From Skeletonema tropicum (Eukaryota > Bacillariophyta > Thalassiosirophyceae > Thalassiosirales > Thalassiosiraceae), in assembly GCA_037178625.1 (NCBI GenBank), contig CM074139.1, forward strand, positions 2,170,001 through 2,234,000: a stretch of DNA of 64,000 nucleotides, in the 5' to 3' direction. Shown one piece after another: positions 12,708-24,300 of the stretch. The stretch's first letter is position 1, and each line of letters opens with the position of its first letter. Below the pieces are notes generated by a model that made no database searches, was not told the DNA's origin, and saw only the letters and a list, made by a program, of their open reading frames with translations. The translations under genes were made by a program, and so were the position numbers.

Positions 12708-13261
12708 GTTTGTGGTTTTCTGTGTTCAAAATTTCCTGTAACTCTCTAGACGAGGTGCAAGATGTGTTCATCTCTTATTCTGAGATTTTACTATGTACCA
12801 AGCAACACGCTACACGCTACTTAATGTCGGCGTACTGCTCTGAGGAAGCGAGGTCGGTAAGGAGGAGGAAAGCAGTATACTTATGTCATTGTTATGTAGG
12901 GTGCAGCTTTTTCCTTCTTCTCACGAGAAAGCGAGCCCGCGCGCATACAGGCACTGGCGTGGGAGGTCGAGGGTGAACAAGTTGCCTCTACACAAAACGG
13001 TACCGAGGTACCGTTTGGTTTTTTGTGCGTATTTTTATCGCGGTAGGAAATGGCGGGAGGGACAGAACCCGCACATAGAAAGAGTAAGTAAGTACGTAAT
13101 ACTAGCTAACTTACTCGTAGAATAGATACCACCAGAAGATCTTGACCATGGTAGACCATGTTGTCCACTGCAATAGGAGCCTACGCACTACGCATAATGC
13201 TTCTATATCCAGAACTAATTATCTTCAACGTCAGCAGGTATCATGGTCTTGCTATTACTAT
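12708..13261. promoter_or_regulatory. 5' flank of receptor copy 2, with a 22-bp palindrome
   Basis: Upstream region of receptor copy 2; its first 150 bp match the leader carried by the fragment at 100-212. At 12995-13016 the arms AAACGGTACC and GGTACCGTTT surround GA, a perfect inverted repeat. The core ACGGTAC recurs in the 3' flank of copy 3. At about 13063 there is AGAACCCGCACATAG, repeated twice near 14180-14230. Function unknown; binding site or mobile-element end are both possible. Confidence 0.45.
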
Positions 13262-14174
13262 AATTTTAAATGATTCTTTGCCCTCTATGGCGTTGATATT
13301 ACCTCTACTTTAGTGTTGAAACATGATGGAATGAAGATAAATCTTTGCATTATATGCAATTAGGTGCTCTGGGCAATGAAGTGTATACATTTCACAGTGC
13401 CTTATTTTACTTAATACTATTGTGGATGATTCGATTGACGATCATGACATTTTATAATCAAATGGGCGTTGTTTCAGCGTAGTTCATAATTTTCACATTT
13501 ATCCCCCACAAGTAGATATCATTCAGCATTCACTCCACTGTCCATGATGAACGGCTACTTCCCACACAGCACTTCCCAATCCCCCTCAGTTCGCACTATT
13601 TTCGCCACAATCCAATATTTAAACATGAAATAACACTAATCTTCTCCGTGTTTGTAGAAATAATACGCGCTTTTTTGAGTTGCCCTTCTGAAGACGACTT
13701 GTTGACTCATCATAACAGCGATAGTTGTGTCCATAATACTTTATTGTTCAATTTGGCTGCCCTCACTATCGTGTGCTGGCCATCTAAATCATTTCATTTG
13801 TCGATGATCGACGATTATTATTGTGGAAGGAAAATAATACCGAGCGGCGATTATCGAATTCAGCATGAATACAAGCCCAAACCGAAGGAATACTGGCACC
13901 GAAACATCCCCATTGATATAAAGTATCATCGCGTGATGAAGGGGAGACGAGACGGACGTGTATGGTTGACGTAACCATCACCACAACTGCTTGGTGACGG
14001 CTGAAAAAGATGATGGCCGGTGCCGTGTAATGAGGCTACACCACAACCCCACACACACTACCGCGGCCCAAACCAACGTTCAACATTGATCATATTGGTC
14101 CAGTTGATGATTCTGATGCAGGGGTTAGACGGTTGGTGGCGTCTATGGCATCAATTAGCGGCACATTGCTAAGT

Positions 14175-14230
14175 GGGGTTATAACCCGCACATAGATTCT
14201 AAATGCGGGTTAGAACCCGCACATAGGGGT
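14175..14230. repeat. Two adjacent palindromes with ACATAG tails
   Basis: GGGTTATAACCC and, about 20 bases on, GCGGGTTAGAACCCGC are each followed by ACATAG. A half site is at 13063, and the pair recurs in the right repeat near 22217-22272. Possible protein-binding sites or element ends; nothing more can be said. Confidence 0.4.
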
Positions 14231-14591
14231 AGGTAGGGATATTTTGAGTACCGAACAGACTCTGTTTCGATTGAACCATAAGTACTTAGTTGTTTTACAG
14301 ACCGTTTTACTGTGAGAACCATTTTACCATACTGTACCTGGCAGCGAACTATCTCGTAGTCGACTGTCTTACTTCAGTCTTGCTGTATGTACTTATCGGT
14401 AAGTGGGATCCCTAGTCCCTCTAGAGCTAGCCCGTGGAAACTAACCACGTAAAAGCCATGTAAGTACCAAGTACCATCGCTCGGCTGTTTGTTTTTTCTC
14501 GTTCCCTTCCCTGTATATCAGAAATGGTCATGCAAAAAAAGGCCCTTATCGACGAAAAAATCATAAGTACATACTTCTATGAAACTCATCA

Positions 14592-14969
14592 CGTGTAGCG
14601 TGCACTCCTACCAATTATTGACCCGACAGCGACAGGGTGGCCTATCTTTCGGTTACCCTCTATGGCTTATAATTACATAAATAATACATATTCAGCAGTA
14701 AGGGGACAGCTTCGTTGATACTCCTATAATTTACGATGAAGTCCAGTGGTCAAAAGAATGACCACTGCTGCGCTAATAATTGCCGTAGGGTGTTTAGCAA
14801 AAGACGGAGACCACATTCCGATCATCAGACAATGTCAATCACCGCTATATTATCTAGACTAGTACTTTTGATCGCTTTGGCGGTGGCGGCTGTAGCGTCA
14901 TCCACTCAAGTTATCGCAATTGGTGATGAGGGAACTATTTTAGTATATACCCACATGAAGATGGTATGA
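14592..14969 (+). pseudogene. 5' fragment of chitinase gene (promoter and signal region), left copy
   Basis: From about 14592 the sequence matches the promoter and first 60 codons of the chitinase at 34502 (the same GACCCGACAGCGACAGGGTGG upstream, then MKSSGQKND and [12 protein letters not shown]). Homology stops after the signal-anchor region (STQVIAI). An unrelated tail then gives a 77-residue ORF. The catalytic and chitin-binding parts are absent. A 2-base deletion relative to the right-hand repeat keeps the frame open here. It is a truncated duplicate, not a working enzyme. Confidence 0.8.
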
Positions 14970-16091
14970 AGAAGGACCAGTGTTCTTGAGAAAACACACG
15001 CAAGAGGGCTGAGGCTGCCTTCCTCCACAAAGCTAAGAAAATGTCACGACTCTTCCTTTTCTTCCATTCGGATACTTTTGTCAACGCCTCTCGCAATCAA
15101 AGCTTGTTAGTTTTTGATCACATTGCTTCCAGTAGATCTGCCTGCTCCACAATGTGCAACGTGCCAAAGTCAAAGATGTTATGCCAGGGCAACTTCAACA
15201 ACTAAGTAGTTTGTTCTTACCTCAAATTTGAGTCGTCCAATGCAGTTAATGATGGGTTTGGATAAATTTGTGAATGTCAATTTGAGGTCCTCGTCAAAAA
15301 TGGAACCAGGACTGATTAGGGAACATCAGAGAAGCACAAAATTACCAAGAACAAGAAGAGGAGAAGGAGCGAGAGAGAACAACAAACTCACAAGTCAAAC
15401 TCCAAGGTTTTTTAGGATGCATTCACTTCTTCTGGACTATGCAGTTAGCAGTAGTGGATCATTAGTGCTTGATAGCAGCGATTAAGAGGTGTCATGGCAG
15501 GCAAAAACCCTGTAACGAAATGCTGTGATGTAGAGTTGAGCTTGAATTACCAAGGTCGGCGAGGGCGAGTGACTTGAACAATATCGGTGGAAAGAGAGCA
15601 AGAAAACAAGCATGAAGCCACTTTTCTTCTCGAAATATATATCTGCATGTACATTTTTCTTCTACTACTGTGACCTGTCGGATCACATGCGCTTGATCTT
15701 GATGAGTGTATATCTTACACTTTGTATCACTTCTTTTATTGCTACTACTTCGTCTCTGTAAACACATGCACGCCCGCAGTGCCAAAATAGAGATCTTCAA
15801 TCCGCTATTTTTTAGTATGTTGTGAAGAAATCGCATTTTCTCAACCAAAAAGCCAACATCTTGGACGGATGAGCAGGGCGTCCTCAGGATGCAGCGATCG
15901 CAGATTCACAAAACATATTTTTAATTTTTCTGCACTCAACAACTCAAGCCTACCAAAATTACCAGCTACTAAACCCACGCACAGCAGGGCATACTCTCGT
16001 GTTGCCCCTTGTGCGCAATAAAAATACATAGGCCACACAATGGCTCTTCCTTTATTCTTTATTCACACAAAATACACGAGGCCTTCGACCC

Positions 16092-16372
16092 TTTTGAAAA
16101 CGGTACAAAAGTATTGTGCGTGCGCGCGGCGGCGGGAACAAGCTTCTTACTCCTAACGCTTATAACATAAACATCCATTTTGGATAAGAACGCTAATCGA
16201 ACTAACCAAAGGTGAATCACGAATAAACGGGACTAGAGCCGCTCCGAGGACGGATAACGGATAACTCTCTAGCCTTCTGAAGAAGCTTGGATATAGTATG
16301 TACCGTTTTGCCTCTTCCGTAGAAACATACCAGAGCTCTGCACAAAACGGTACAAAAGTACCGTTTTCAAAA
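16092..16372. repeat. MITE-like segment with 15-bp inverted ends
   Basis: TTTTGAAAACGGTAC at 16092 and its reverse complement GTACCGTTTTCAAAA ending at 16372 bound about 280 bp. Inside the right end, AAAACGGTAC-AAAA-GTACCGTTTT (16344-16367) forms a perfect hairpin. No clear target duplication was found. The same structure, 4 bases shorter, is in the right repeat (about 24136-24412). It may be a small non-autonomous element or a structured 3' flank of the receptor gene. Confidence 0.45.
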
Positions 16373-16418
16373 ATGTTTGGGATAAGTACGTTCCTATGTA
16401 TTCGCGCACAACTTCCTT

Positions 16419-16500
16419 TCACTGATCTTTCTTCAGCTTCCTCATCTCCTGGAAGAAGTCAAAGCAGTCGAGAACTTCTTCTATCACGCCAGATTCGACT
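16419..16500 (-). pseudogene. Orphan last 27 codons of receptor copy 3
   Basis: These bases equal 24459-24540, the end of receptor copy 3 (VESGVIEEVL through the stop). They are cut off from the rest of the gene by the retrotransposon. They mark the insertion site: the complete gene lies on the far side of the element, rebuilt by the right-hand repeat. Confidence 0.9.
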
Positions 16501-19500
16501 CATGGCTGACGAACTCTACATCAAACGTGGAGTACCTTTGCATCATCGTACTAACCTTTCCGAAGGCCAGTACGCTTCTACAGAGGACTTCGTTAGTTTG
16601 GATGCGAAGCCTGCAAAAAACTCTTCACCCGGAGAGGTATTGGCAGTCTACAAATCCAATGACCATGGCGAAAATCCCCACGATCATCATATGCCGGAAG
16701 CTACTACCCTAGTCCGTCGACAACGATTATCCATCGAAGAAACGTCCCCAGAGGAAAGCCGTCAGAAGCGAAGGCGCACAGAGCCTGCACGTGAAGTCAC
16801 CTGCTGCTCATGCTCCATCGATTCTACCTGCAAATCCAATTTGTGCACATGTGCCATCAAGAAGCAACTATGCACTTGTTGCGATCCTGGAACCAAGAAG
16901 CGATGCCAAAACTCGACTAGTCTGAAGGATCGGGTCCAATATACCCCAAATGGACCAGTAACTCTCCCGCACCCCCATGGTGGCAAGCTGTTGAAGAAAA
17001 AGGCTGAAGAGGAATCTAAGGCAAAAGCAAAAGCCATTAAGGAGGACAATAGGCCACATGATGATATCCGGAATCACTTCACCCCACGCCATGACTCAGA
17101 TGCTGTTGACACTGCTGCGGTTGACCCATCTGAAGAAACGCAAAACACTGAAGTTGAAACCGATTCAAATGACCAGTCCGCTCTAGCTGGCCATGACGAT
17201 TCACGAGAGGAGATATCTGAAGCAGACGACTCATCATACAGTGACCACTCGGCCACTGATGATGCCTCAGATGCAGAAGAAGAGCACAATTTGAAGAGGG
17301 GACCTGATTTGACAAACTGTGGCACAATCGATAGTACCGAGGCAGCCGGTTTGATCGTGGACAATATTGCCCACGGTGTCCGTGGACCGCTACCACCGGA
17401 GCTTTTCTACGGCTCAGAGCAGGACCCCAGCCATGGATCTTGTTGCATCAACCAGTTTTCACTTCTCCAGAGGAGGGGGAAACCGGGTGAACTTGATTTC
17501 AGATTGAGGTTGAGAAATGGAGATCAGACGTGGCCGGAGACGGATGAGGAGGATGATAATGACGGAACAGCTGCCTCCCCTGAGGAGACAGCAGGAGTGG
17601 AAGAGGAGGATGAGGATGAGGATGAGAATGAGGAGACGACAGGGAAGGATTCAAGCTCAGAGGAAAGTGGAGAAGGCGGGAAGGATGATGGCACAGGAGG
17701 GATAGAGGGTATTATGTCGAGGAAAGAGCTTACGGAGGATGCGATCACGGCGATCGGCGGTCAAATTGCAAAGAAGGATGATAAACTTCAACCCCTTTCA
17801 TGGTCAGACCGCAAACTTATTAGTGTGTATGGTGATACAATCCATCAGAATGATGGCACTCATCTACACGGCCAACTATCTGCAGTGGATGACAGATACT
17901 ACCAGAAACTCTATTCCAGGGTGGTGAAAAGTATTGCTCCGTTTTATGAGGTCTACCGCAACAAAGTTGGCGCTCGGTTTCTCAATATTCTTACAACCGA
18001 ATTCAAAAATGTCCGAGAGGGCAAAATGAATGCAGAAAGAGCTCTCATGTTCCCTGCTTGTATCCTCACACGCAAGAGGGGATGCTCCAAGAGCGCAGAC
18101 ATCAAAAAGTTGATCACAACTCGTCTTGACCTCTGGGAGAAAGGAGATATTCTGTCGCTGGTTATAGCAGTGGAAGTTGAAGGACAATCGGGACGATTGG
18201 GGGGTCGTCCCATGGGAGACAATGGGATAGGCGAGTCGCAGGCTCGTCGATTTGCATCTACACTTCAAAATGGTCACATTCGGAAGGCAGTTCGGGAGGT
18301 GACGGACCGAGGTCAAGGTGGTCTGTACAAGCCAACTGACCTTGACTCCAAGACGGGGGAGCCAGTCATTGATGTCCTGAGGTCAAAGTTCCCCTCCCCT
18401 GTGACTCCAGCTGAAGGGGACCCCCTCGTTTTCCAGAAACCCCTGGACTTCGAGGAAGAGGATGTAGTTGCTTTTGTTTATGTCGATTCGGATCACATTG
18501 AGAGTCGCTCTAGCAAACTTCATGGGGCTGCAGGCCCTTCTGGAGTGGATGGTATAATGCTAAAAGCGTGGCTCACCCGACACGGAGCAGCTTCTGATGC
18601 TCTACGAGTTGAAATGGCGGAGTGGGCTACATGGCTTGGATGCGCACAACCGGATTATGCCAAAATCCGAGCCCTCAACCACGTGCGTCTGCTTGCAGTG
18701 GATAAGGAGCCCGGAGTCCGCCCTTTGGGCTGTGGTGAAATCTGGATGCGGCTGATCTCTGGAACAATCCTTGATCTGTGCAAAGAGCGAGCGCGGGACG
18801 CCTGCAACAACGTCCAACTCTGTGCTGGACTTCAGGCGGGCATTGAAGGTGCAACTCATGCCATTCTGGAAGTATTTCCAGAATTGGGTGGGTGGCTGAA
18901 CATGCGAAGAGCGGCGAATAAGCCGGAGACGGAGATCAGAGATGGAGACGACGGAGGTGATGGAGATGGGTCAGATGATAGTGAGATGGAGAGTTCAAGT
19001 CAGAATGAAGAGCCACCGGCGGATGCCTCAACTGAGGAGGCGAGCTCTGACCCAACACCCCCACCCTTCCCTGAATATCCCATCCAACCTGACACGGAAA
19101 ACTCGCACTACATCCCAGAGAGTGGCTATGGCCTCCTCCTAGTGGATGCTCGCAATGCTTTCAATGAACTCAATCGATACAACATGTTGTGGGAGGTATA
19201 CCATCGATGCCCCCCACTCGCAACGATGGCTTTCAACCGCTATCGACACCATAGCCTTTGCTTTATGCGGAATAAAATGGGAGAAGACCCTACTGTCATT
19301 GCGTGCAAGGAGGGCATCACGCAGGGGTGCTGCCTGTCTATGGTGTGCTATGGCATCGCCCTGATGCCACTAGCGGAATGGTTAAGGGAAAAAGTCCCTG
19401 GAGCTCTCCAACCTTGGTACGCTGATGATCTCGGCGGTGTCGGTACTGCACTCGATAACGCTACTATGCTTCAGCTTCTCAAAGAAAGGGGGCCCTATGT

Positions 19501-21305
19501 TGGATACTATCCCGAACCAGATAAATCCCACTACATTTGTATGCCGCAAGATGAGGATGCTGCACGAGCAGCCTTTGAAGCGGCTGGCATCTCGGAACTG
19601 AATTATGGACGCCACCACCGATACCTTGGTGGAGTGTATGGTGATGCAGCTGAGAAGGAGGAGTGGGTCAAGAAGAAAGTGGAACAGTGGGTATATTGCG
19701 TGGAAGTCCTTGGCAAATGTGCCTACACACAACCCCAGGCAGCCTATGCAGGTTTTGTACTGTCTCTTCAGAATGAATGGACATACTTATCGCGCATTGT
19801 GCCAAACGTGGGGCCCCTTCTTGCTCCGATTGAGGTTGCCATTAGAGAGAAATTTATCCCACCTCTCTTTGGCATCTCCCCTTCGGAATTATCTGGAGAG
19901 TTGCGACACCTGCTTTCCCTTAGTGTGAAACATGCAGGCTTAGCAATCCGGTTCCCTGTGGAACAATCTGAGGATTGCTTCAAAACGTCGCGACAAGCGG
20001 TGGAACACCTGGTTGAAACGCTGGTCAATCGTCGGGAACTGTGCCCGAAAACCCACCAGTACTCAGCTATGATGGCTAAAATTGGATCGCAGGAAGCGAA
20101 GAAGCTTGATGCTGAGTACCATCTCACCCAGTGGGGGAGAGAGAAACCAGGTGATAAGAGGAGGTTGGAACGGATCTGTGAGACTGGATGTTGGCTGACG
20201 GCTGTCCCAAACCGCCTCAATGGCACGATCCTATCGGCTGAAGAGTTTCGAGACAACGTACGTCTCCGGTACAACCTGAAGCCGATGGATTTGTCAGACC
20301 TATGCGATGGATGTGGTGCAAAAATGACGGTGGAACATGCTCTCCAATGCAAGGTGGGCGGTCTCGTCCATTGCCGCCACAATGATGTTACGAGAGAATT
20401 TGGCTCCTTGTGCAAGCAAGCCTTTACTCCCGGTGACGTTGAGTACGAACCCTTTATCTACACTAGTACTCAACGCACTGCTGCAGAGGCAGAGGCTGCT
20501 GCCGCAGCAGAGGCTGAAAATACCACGCAACAACACAACGCAACTGATGGGTCGACCCCAGTGACAACAACGGAAGAGCGTGGAGATGTGATGGTCTCCC
20601 ACTTCTGGAAGAGACAGCGTCGAACTGTCTTTGACACTCGCATCACCGACGCGGACTGCCGCTCCTACCGCAACAAGGCGCCTTCGGCTGTCTTGAGGCA
20701 ACAAGAGAGGGAGAAAATCCGCAAGTACAAGGCAGCTTGTCTTGAACGACGTCGGGACTTCACCCCCCTCTGCTTCACGGCTGATGGAATGCCAGGTAGA
20801 GAGGCCTTGAATGCGATGCGTCAACTGGGTACACACTTAGCTGAAAAGTGGGAGCGTCAGCGTAGCCAGATGATATTCTATGTGCGGGTACGCATGTCCC
20901 TTGCCCTAGTCCGGGCAAACTCCCTCCTGCTCAGAGGGAGTAGGGACAGGCACCACCGCATCCGGCCACTCATTGAGAATGGGCCGGGGATGTCCAACTG
21001 GCACACCTGGAGTGGGGAGTAATCCCCTCTCCCCCACCCCTGCGGTGGCAGAGGTTGAGTGAGGACTCTCACTCTCACCTGTCGAGAGGCAGTTGAGAGT
21101 AGGAGGGAGGAGGAACATACCATCACCTAGCACAGGTGACAAGAGGAGTGCGGACTTGCCACTGAACTAGAGATACCTAGACTGCACTCCTCTTATTACC
21201 TAAAATGGGCAAGTTCAGATCCAGCTTGCCCAGTAAACAGCTCCTGAATACCATCCTAAACTAATCACTTATTTATCTTATCAAAAAAAAAAAAAAAAAA
21301 AAAAA
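16501..21305 (+). mobile_element. Non-LTR retrotransposon with poly(A) tail
   Basis: A 4.8-kb element with one long ORF, a 260-bp 3' UTR and a terminal run of 23 A (21283-21305). It has no LTRs. Its left border is one base before its own ATG, so there is essentially no 5' UTR. Either it is very slightly 5'-truncated or the family starts at the coding region. It entered the C-terminal coding part of an iGluR gene. The 3.24-kb direct repeats on both sides occupy the positions expected of target-site duplications. Both the ORF and the tail are intact, which points to a recent insertion. Confidence 0.88.
16502..21022 (+). CDS. Retrotransposon protein: CXC-like zinc region, reverse transcriptase, nuclease
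   Basis: 1506 residues. About 100-135 is a dense Cys cluster (CCSCSIDSTC, LCTCAIKKQLCTCC) like a CXC/tesmin-type zinc domain. Long acidic stretches follow (about 190-400). The reverse transcriptase spans about 665-1020: GAAGPSGVDG, PGVRPLGCGEIWMRL, the first catalytic Asp in LLVDARNAFNELNR (about 881), EGITQGCCLSM, and the YADD active site near 972. Near 1266-1290 a CDGCG..H.L.C motif is a probable zinc knuckle. The end (about 1370-1430) has FDTRITDADCRSY, an E..K pair and FTPLCFTADG, which fits a PD-(D/E)xK restriction-like nuclease; that is inference. It would copy its own RNA at a nicked target. The frame is open upstream into host DNA to 16298, but homology starts at this ATG. Confidence 0.88.
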   Translation: MADELYIKRGVPLHHRTNLSEGQYASTEDFVSLDAKPAKNSSPGEVLAVYKSNDHGENPHDHHMPEATTLVRRQRLSIEETSPEESRQKRRRTEPAREVTCCSCSIDSTCKSNLCTCAIKKQLCTCCDPGTKKRCQNSTSLKDRVQYTPNGPVTLPHPHGGKLLKKKAEEESKAKAKAIKEDNRPHDDIRNHFTPRHDSDAVDTAAVDPSEETQNTEVETDSNDQSALAGHDDSREEISEADDSSYSDHSATDDASDAEEEHNLKRGPDLTNCGTIDSTEAAGLIVDNIAHGVRGPLPPELFYGSEQDPSHGSCCINQFSLLQRRGKPGELDFRLRLRNGDQTWPETDEEDDNDGTAASPEETAGVEEEDEDEDENEETTGKDSSSEESGEGGKDDGTGGIEGIMSRKELTEDAITAIGGQIAKKDDKLQPLSWSDRKLISVYGDTIHQNDGTHLHGQLSAVDDRYYQKLYSRVVKSIAPFYEVYRNKVGARFLNILTTEFKNVREGKMNAERALMFPACILTRKRGCSKSADIKKLITTRLDLWEKGDILSLVIAVEVEGQSGRLGGRPMGDNGIGESQARRFASTLQNGHIRKAVREVTDRGQGGLYKPTDLDSKTGEPVIDVLRSKFPSPVTPAEGDPLVFQKPLDFEEEDVVAFVYVDSDHIESRSSKLHGAAGPSGVDGIMLKAWLTRHGAASDALRVEMAEWATWLGCAQPDYAKIRALNHVRLLAVDKEPGVRPLGCGEIWMRLISGTILDLCKERARDACNNVQLCAGLQAGIEGATHAILEVFPELGGWLNMRRAANKPETEIRDGDDGGDGDGSDDSEMESSSQNEEPPADASTEEASSDPTPPPFPEYPIQPDTENSHYIPESGYGLLLVDARNAFNELNRYNMLWEVYHRCPPLATMAFNRYRHHSLCFMRNKMGEDPTVIACKEGITQGCCLSMVCYGIALMPLAEWLREKVPGALQPWYADDLGGVGTALDNATMLQLLKERGPYVGYYPEPDKSHYICMPQDEDAARAAFEAAGISELNYGRHHRYLGGVYGDAAEKEEWVKKKVEQWVYCVEVLGKCAYTQPQAAYAGFVLSLQNEWTYLSRIVPNVGPLLAPIEVAIREKFIPPLFGISPSELSGELRHLLSLSVKHAGLAIRFPVEQSEDCFKTSRQAVEHLVETLVNRRELCPKTHQYSAMMAKIGSQEAKKLDAEYHLTQWGREKPGDKRRLERICETGCWLTAVPNRLNGTILSAEEFRDNVRLRYNLKPMDLSDLCDGCGAKMTVEHALQCKVGGLVHCRHNDVTREFGSLCKQAFTPGDVEYEPFIYTSTQRTAAEAEAAAAAEAENTTQQHNATDGSTPVTTTEERGDVMVSHFWKRQRRTVFDTRITDADCRSYRNKAPSAVLRQQEREKIRKYKAACLERRRDFTPLCFTADGMPGREALNAMRQLGTHLAEKWERQRSQMIFYVRVRMSLALVRANSLLLRGSRDRHHRIRPLIENGPGMSNWHTWSGE

Positions 21306-24300
21306 TTTTAAATGATTCTTTGCCCTCTATGGCGTTGATATTACCTCTACTTTAGTGTTGAAACATGATGGAATGAAGATAAATCTTTGCATTATATGCA
21401 ATTAGGTGCTCTGGGCAATGAAGTGTATACATTTCACAGTGCCTTATTTTACTTAATACTATTGTGGATGATTCGATTGACGATCATGACATTTTATAAT
21501 CAAATGGGCGTTGTTTCAGCGTAGTTCATAATTTTCACATTTATCCCCCACAAGTAGATATCATTCAGCATTCACTCCACTGTCCATGATGAACGGCTAC
21601 TTCCCACACAGCACTTCCCAATCCCCCTCAGTTCGCACTATTTTCGCCACAATCCAATATTTAAACATGAAATAACACTAATCTTCTCCGTGTTTGTAGA
21701 AATAATACGCGCTTTTTTGAGTTGCCCTTCTGAAGACGACTTGTTGACTCATCATAACAGCGATAGTTGTGTCCATAATACTTTATTGTTCAATTTGGCT
21801 GCCCTCACTATCGTGTGCTGGCCATCTAAATCATTTCATTTGTCGATGATCGACGATTATTATTGTGGAAGGAAAATAATACCGAGCGGCGATTATCGAA
21901 TTCAGCATGAATACAAGCCCAAACCGAAGGAATACTGGCACCGAAACATCCCCATTGATATAAAGTATCATCGCGTGATGAAGGGGAGACGAGACGGACG
22001 TGTATGGTTGACGTAACCATCACCACAACTGCTTGGTGACGGCTGAAAAAGATGATGGCCGGTGCCGTGTAATGAGGCTACACCACAACCCCACACACAC
22101 TACCGCGGCCCAAACCAACGTTCAACATTGATCATATTGGTCCAGTTGATGATTCTGATGCAGGGGTTAGACGGTTGGTGGCGTCTATGGCATCAATTAG
22201 CGGCACATTGCTAAGTGGGGTTATAACCCGCACATAGATTCTAAATGCGGGTTAGAACCCGCACATAGGGGTAGGTAGGGATATTTTGAGTACCGAACAG
22301 ACTCTGTTTCGATTGAACCATAAGTACTTAGTTGTTTTACAGACCGTTTTACTGTGAGAACCATTTTACCATACTGTACCTGGCAGCGAACTATCTCGTA
22401 GTCGACTGTCTTACTTCAGTCTTGCTGTATGTACTTATCGGTAAGTGGGATCCCTAGTCCCTCTAGAGCTAGCCCGTGGAAACTAACCACGTAAAAGCCA
22501 TGTAAGTACCAAGTACCATCGCTCGGCTGTTTGTTTTTTCTCGTTCCCTTCCCTGTATATCAGAAATGGTCATGCAAAAAAAGGCCCTTATCGACGAAAA
22601 AATCATAAGTACATACTTCTATGAAACTCATCACGTGTAGCGTGCACTCCTACCAATTATTGACCCGACAGCGACAGGGTGGCCTATCTTTCGGTTACCC
22701 TCTATGGCTTATAATTACATAAATAATACATATTCAGCAGTAAGGGGACAGCTTCGTTGATACTCCTATAATTTACGATGAAGTCCAGTGGTCAAAAGAA
22801 TGACCACTGCTGCGCTAATAATTGCCGTAGGGTGTTTAGCAAAAGACGGAGACCACATTCCGATCATCAGACAATGTCAATCACCGCTATATTATCTAGA
22901 CTATCGTACTTTTGATCGCTTTGGCGGTGGCGGCTGTAGCGTCATCCACTCAAGTTATCGCAATTGGTGATGAGGGAACTATTTTAGTATATACCCACAT
23001 GAAGATGGTATGAAGAAGGACCAGTGTTCTTGAGAAAACACACGCAAGAGGGCTGAGGCTGCCTTCCTCCACAAAGCTAAGAAAATGTCACGACTCTTCC
23101 TTTTCTTCCATTCGGATACTTTTGTCAACGCCTCTCGCAATCAAAGCTTGTTAGTTTTTGATCACATTGCTTCCAGTAGATCTGCCTGCTCCACAATGTG
23201 CAACGTGCCAAAGTCAAAGATGTTATGCCAGGGCAACTTCAACAACTAAGTAGTTTGTTCTTACCTCAAATTTGAGTCGTCCAATGCAGTTAATGATGGG
23301 TTTGGATAAATTTGTGAATGTCAATTTGAGGTCCTCGTCAAAAATGGAACCAGGACTGATTAGGGAACATCAGAGAAGCACAAAATTACCAAGAACAAGA
23401 AGAGGAGAAGGAGCGAGAGAGAACAACAAACTCACAAGTCAAACTCCAAGGTTTTTTAGGATGCATTCACTTCTTCTGGACTATGCAGTTAGCAGTAGTG
23501 GATCATTAGTGCTTGATAGCAGCGATTAAGAGGTGTCATGGCAGGCAAAAACCCTGTAACGAAATGCTGTGATGTAGAGTTGAGCTTGAATTACCAAGGT
23601 CGGCGAGGGCGAGTGACTTGAACAATATCGGTGGAAAGAGAGCAAGAAAACAAGCATGAAGCCACTTTTCTTCTCGAAATATATATCTGCATGTACATTT
23701 TTCTTCTACTACTGTGACCTGTCGGATCACATGCGCTTGATCTTGATGAGTGTATATCTTACACTTTGTATCACTTCTTTTATTGCTACTACTTCGTCTC
23801 TGTAAACACATGCACGCCCGCAGTGCCAAAATAGAGATCTTCAATCCGCTATTTTTTAGTATGTTGTGAAGAAATCGCATTTTCTCAACCAAAAAGCCAA
23901 CATCTTGGACGGATGAGCAGGGCGTCCTCAGGATGCAGCGATCGCAGATTCACAAAACATATTTTTAATTTTTCTGCACTCAACAACTCAAGCCTACCAA
24001 AATTACCAGCTACTAAACCCACGCACAGCAGGGCATACTCTCGTGTTGCCCCTTGTGCGCAATAAAAATACATAGGCCACACAATGGCTCTTCCTTTATT
24101 CTTTATTCACACAAAATACACGAGGCCTTCGACCCTTTTGAAAACGGTACAAAAGTATTGTGCGTGCGGCGGCGGGAACAAGCTTCTTACTCCTAACGCT
24201 TATAACATAAACATCCATTTTGGATAAGAACGCTAATCGAACTAACCAAAGGTGAATCACGAATAAACGGGACTAGAGCCGCTCCGAGGACGGATAACGG

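Larger units (their letters stand above)
13262..16500 (+). repeat. Left copy of 3.24-kb direct repeat flanking a retrotransposon
   Basis: This segment reappears at 21304-24540 in the same orientation. By eye the copies differ only by a 2-base difference (near 14866) and a 4-base indel (near 16125). It ends exactly where the element begins (GATTCGACT, then the element). The right copy starts exactly after the poly(A) tail. That geometry fits a target-site duplication, although 3.24 kb is far longer than usual for a non-LTR element. Inside it are a chitinase 5' fragment, a MITE-like piece and the last codons of receptor copy 3. No LTR-like TG..CA ends are seen. Confidence 0.92.

Noticed and set aside
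13648..13974. 108-codon ORF in the 3.24-kb repeats (also at 21690)
   Set aside because: No recognisable product. Its two copies are identical only because the whole segment is duplicated.
15492..15848. 118-codon minus-strand ORF in the repeats (also at 23536)
   Set aside because: Composition and context look like chance; no motif seen.
16298..16501. In-frame upstream extension of the retrotransposon ORF
   Set aside because: These codons lie in the 3.24-kb repeat that also exists without the element at 24338-24540, so they are host sequence.
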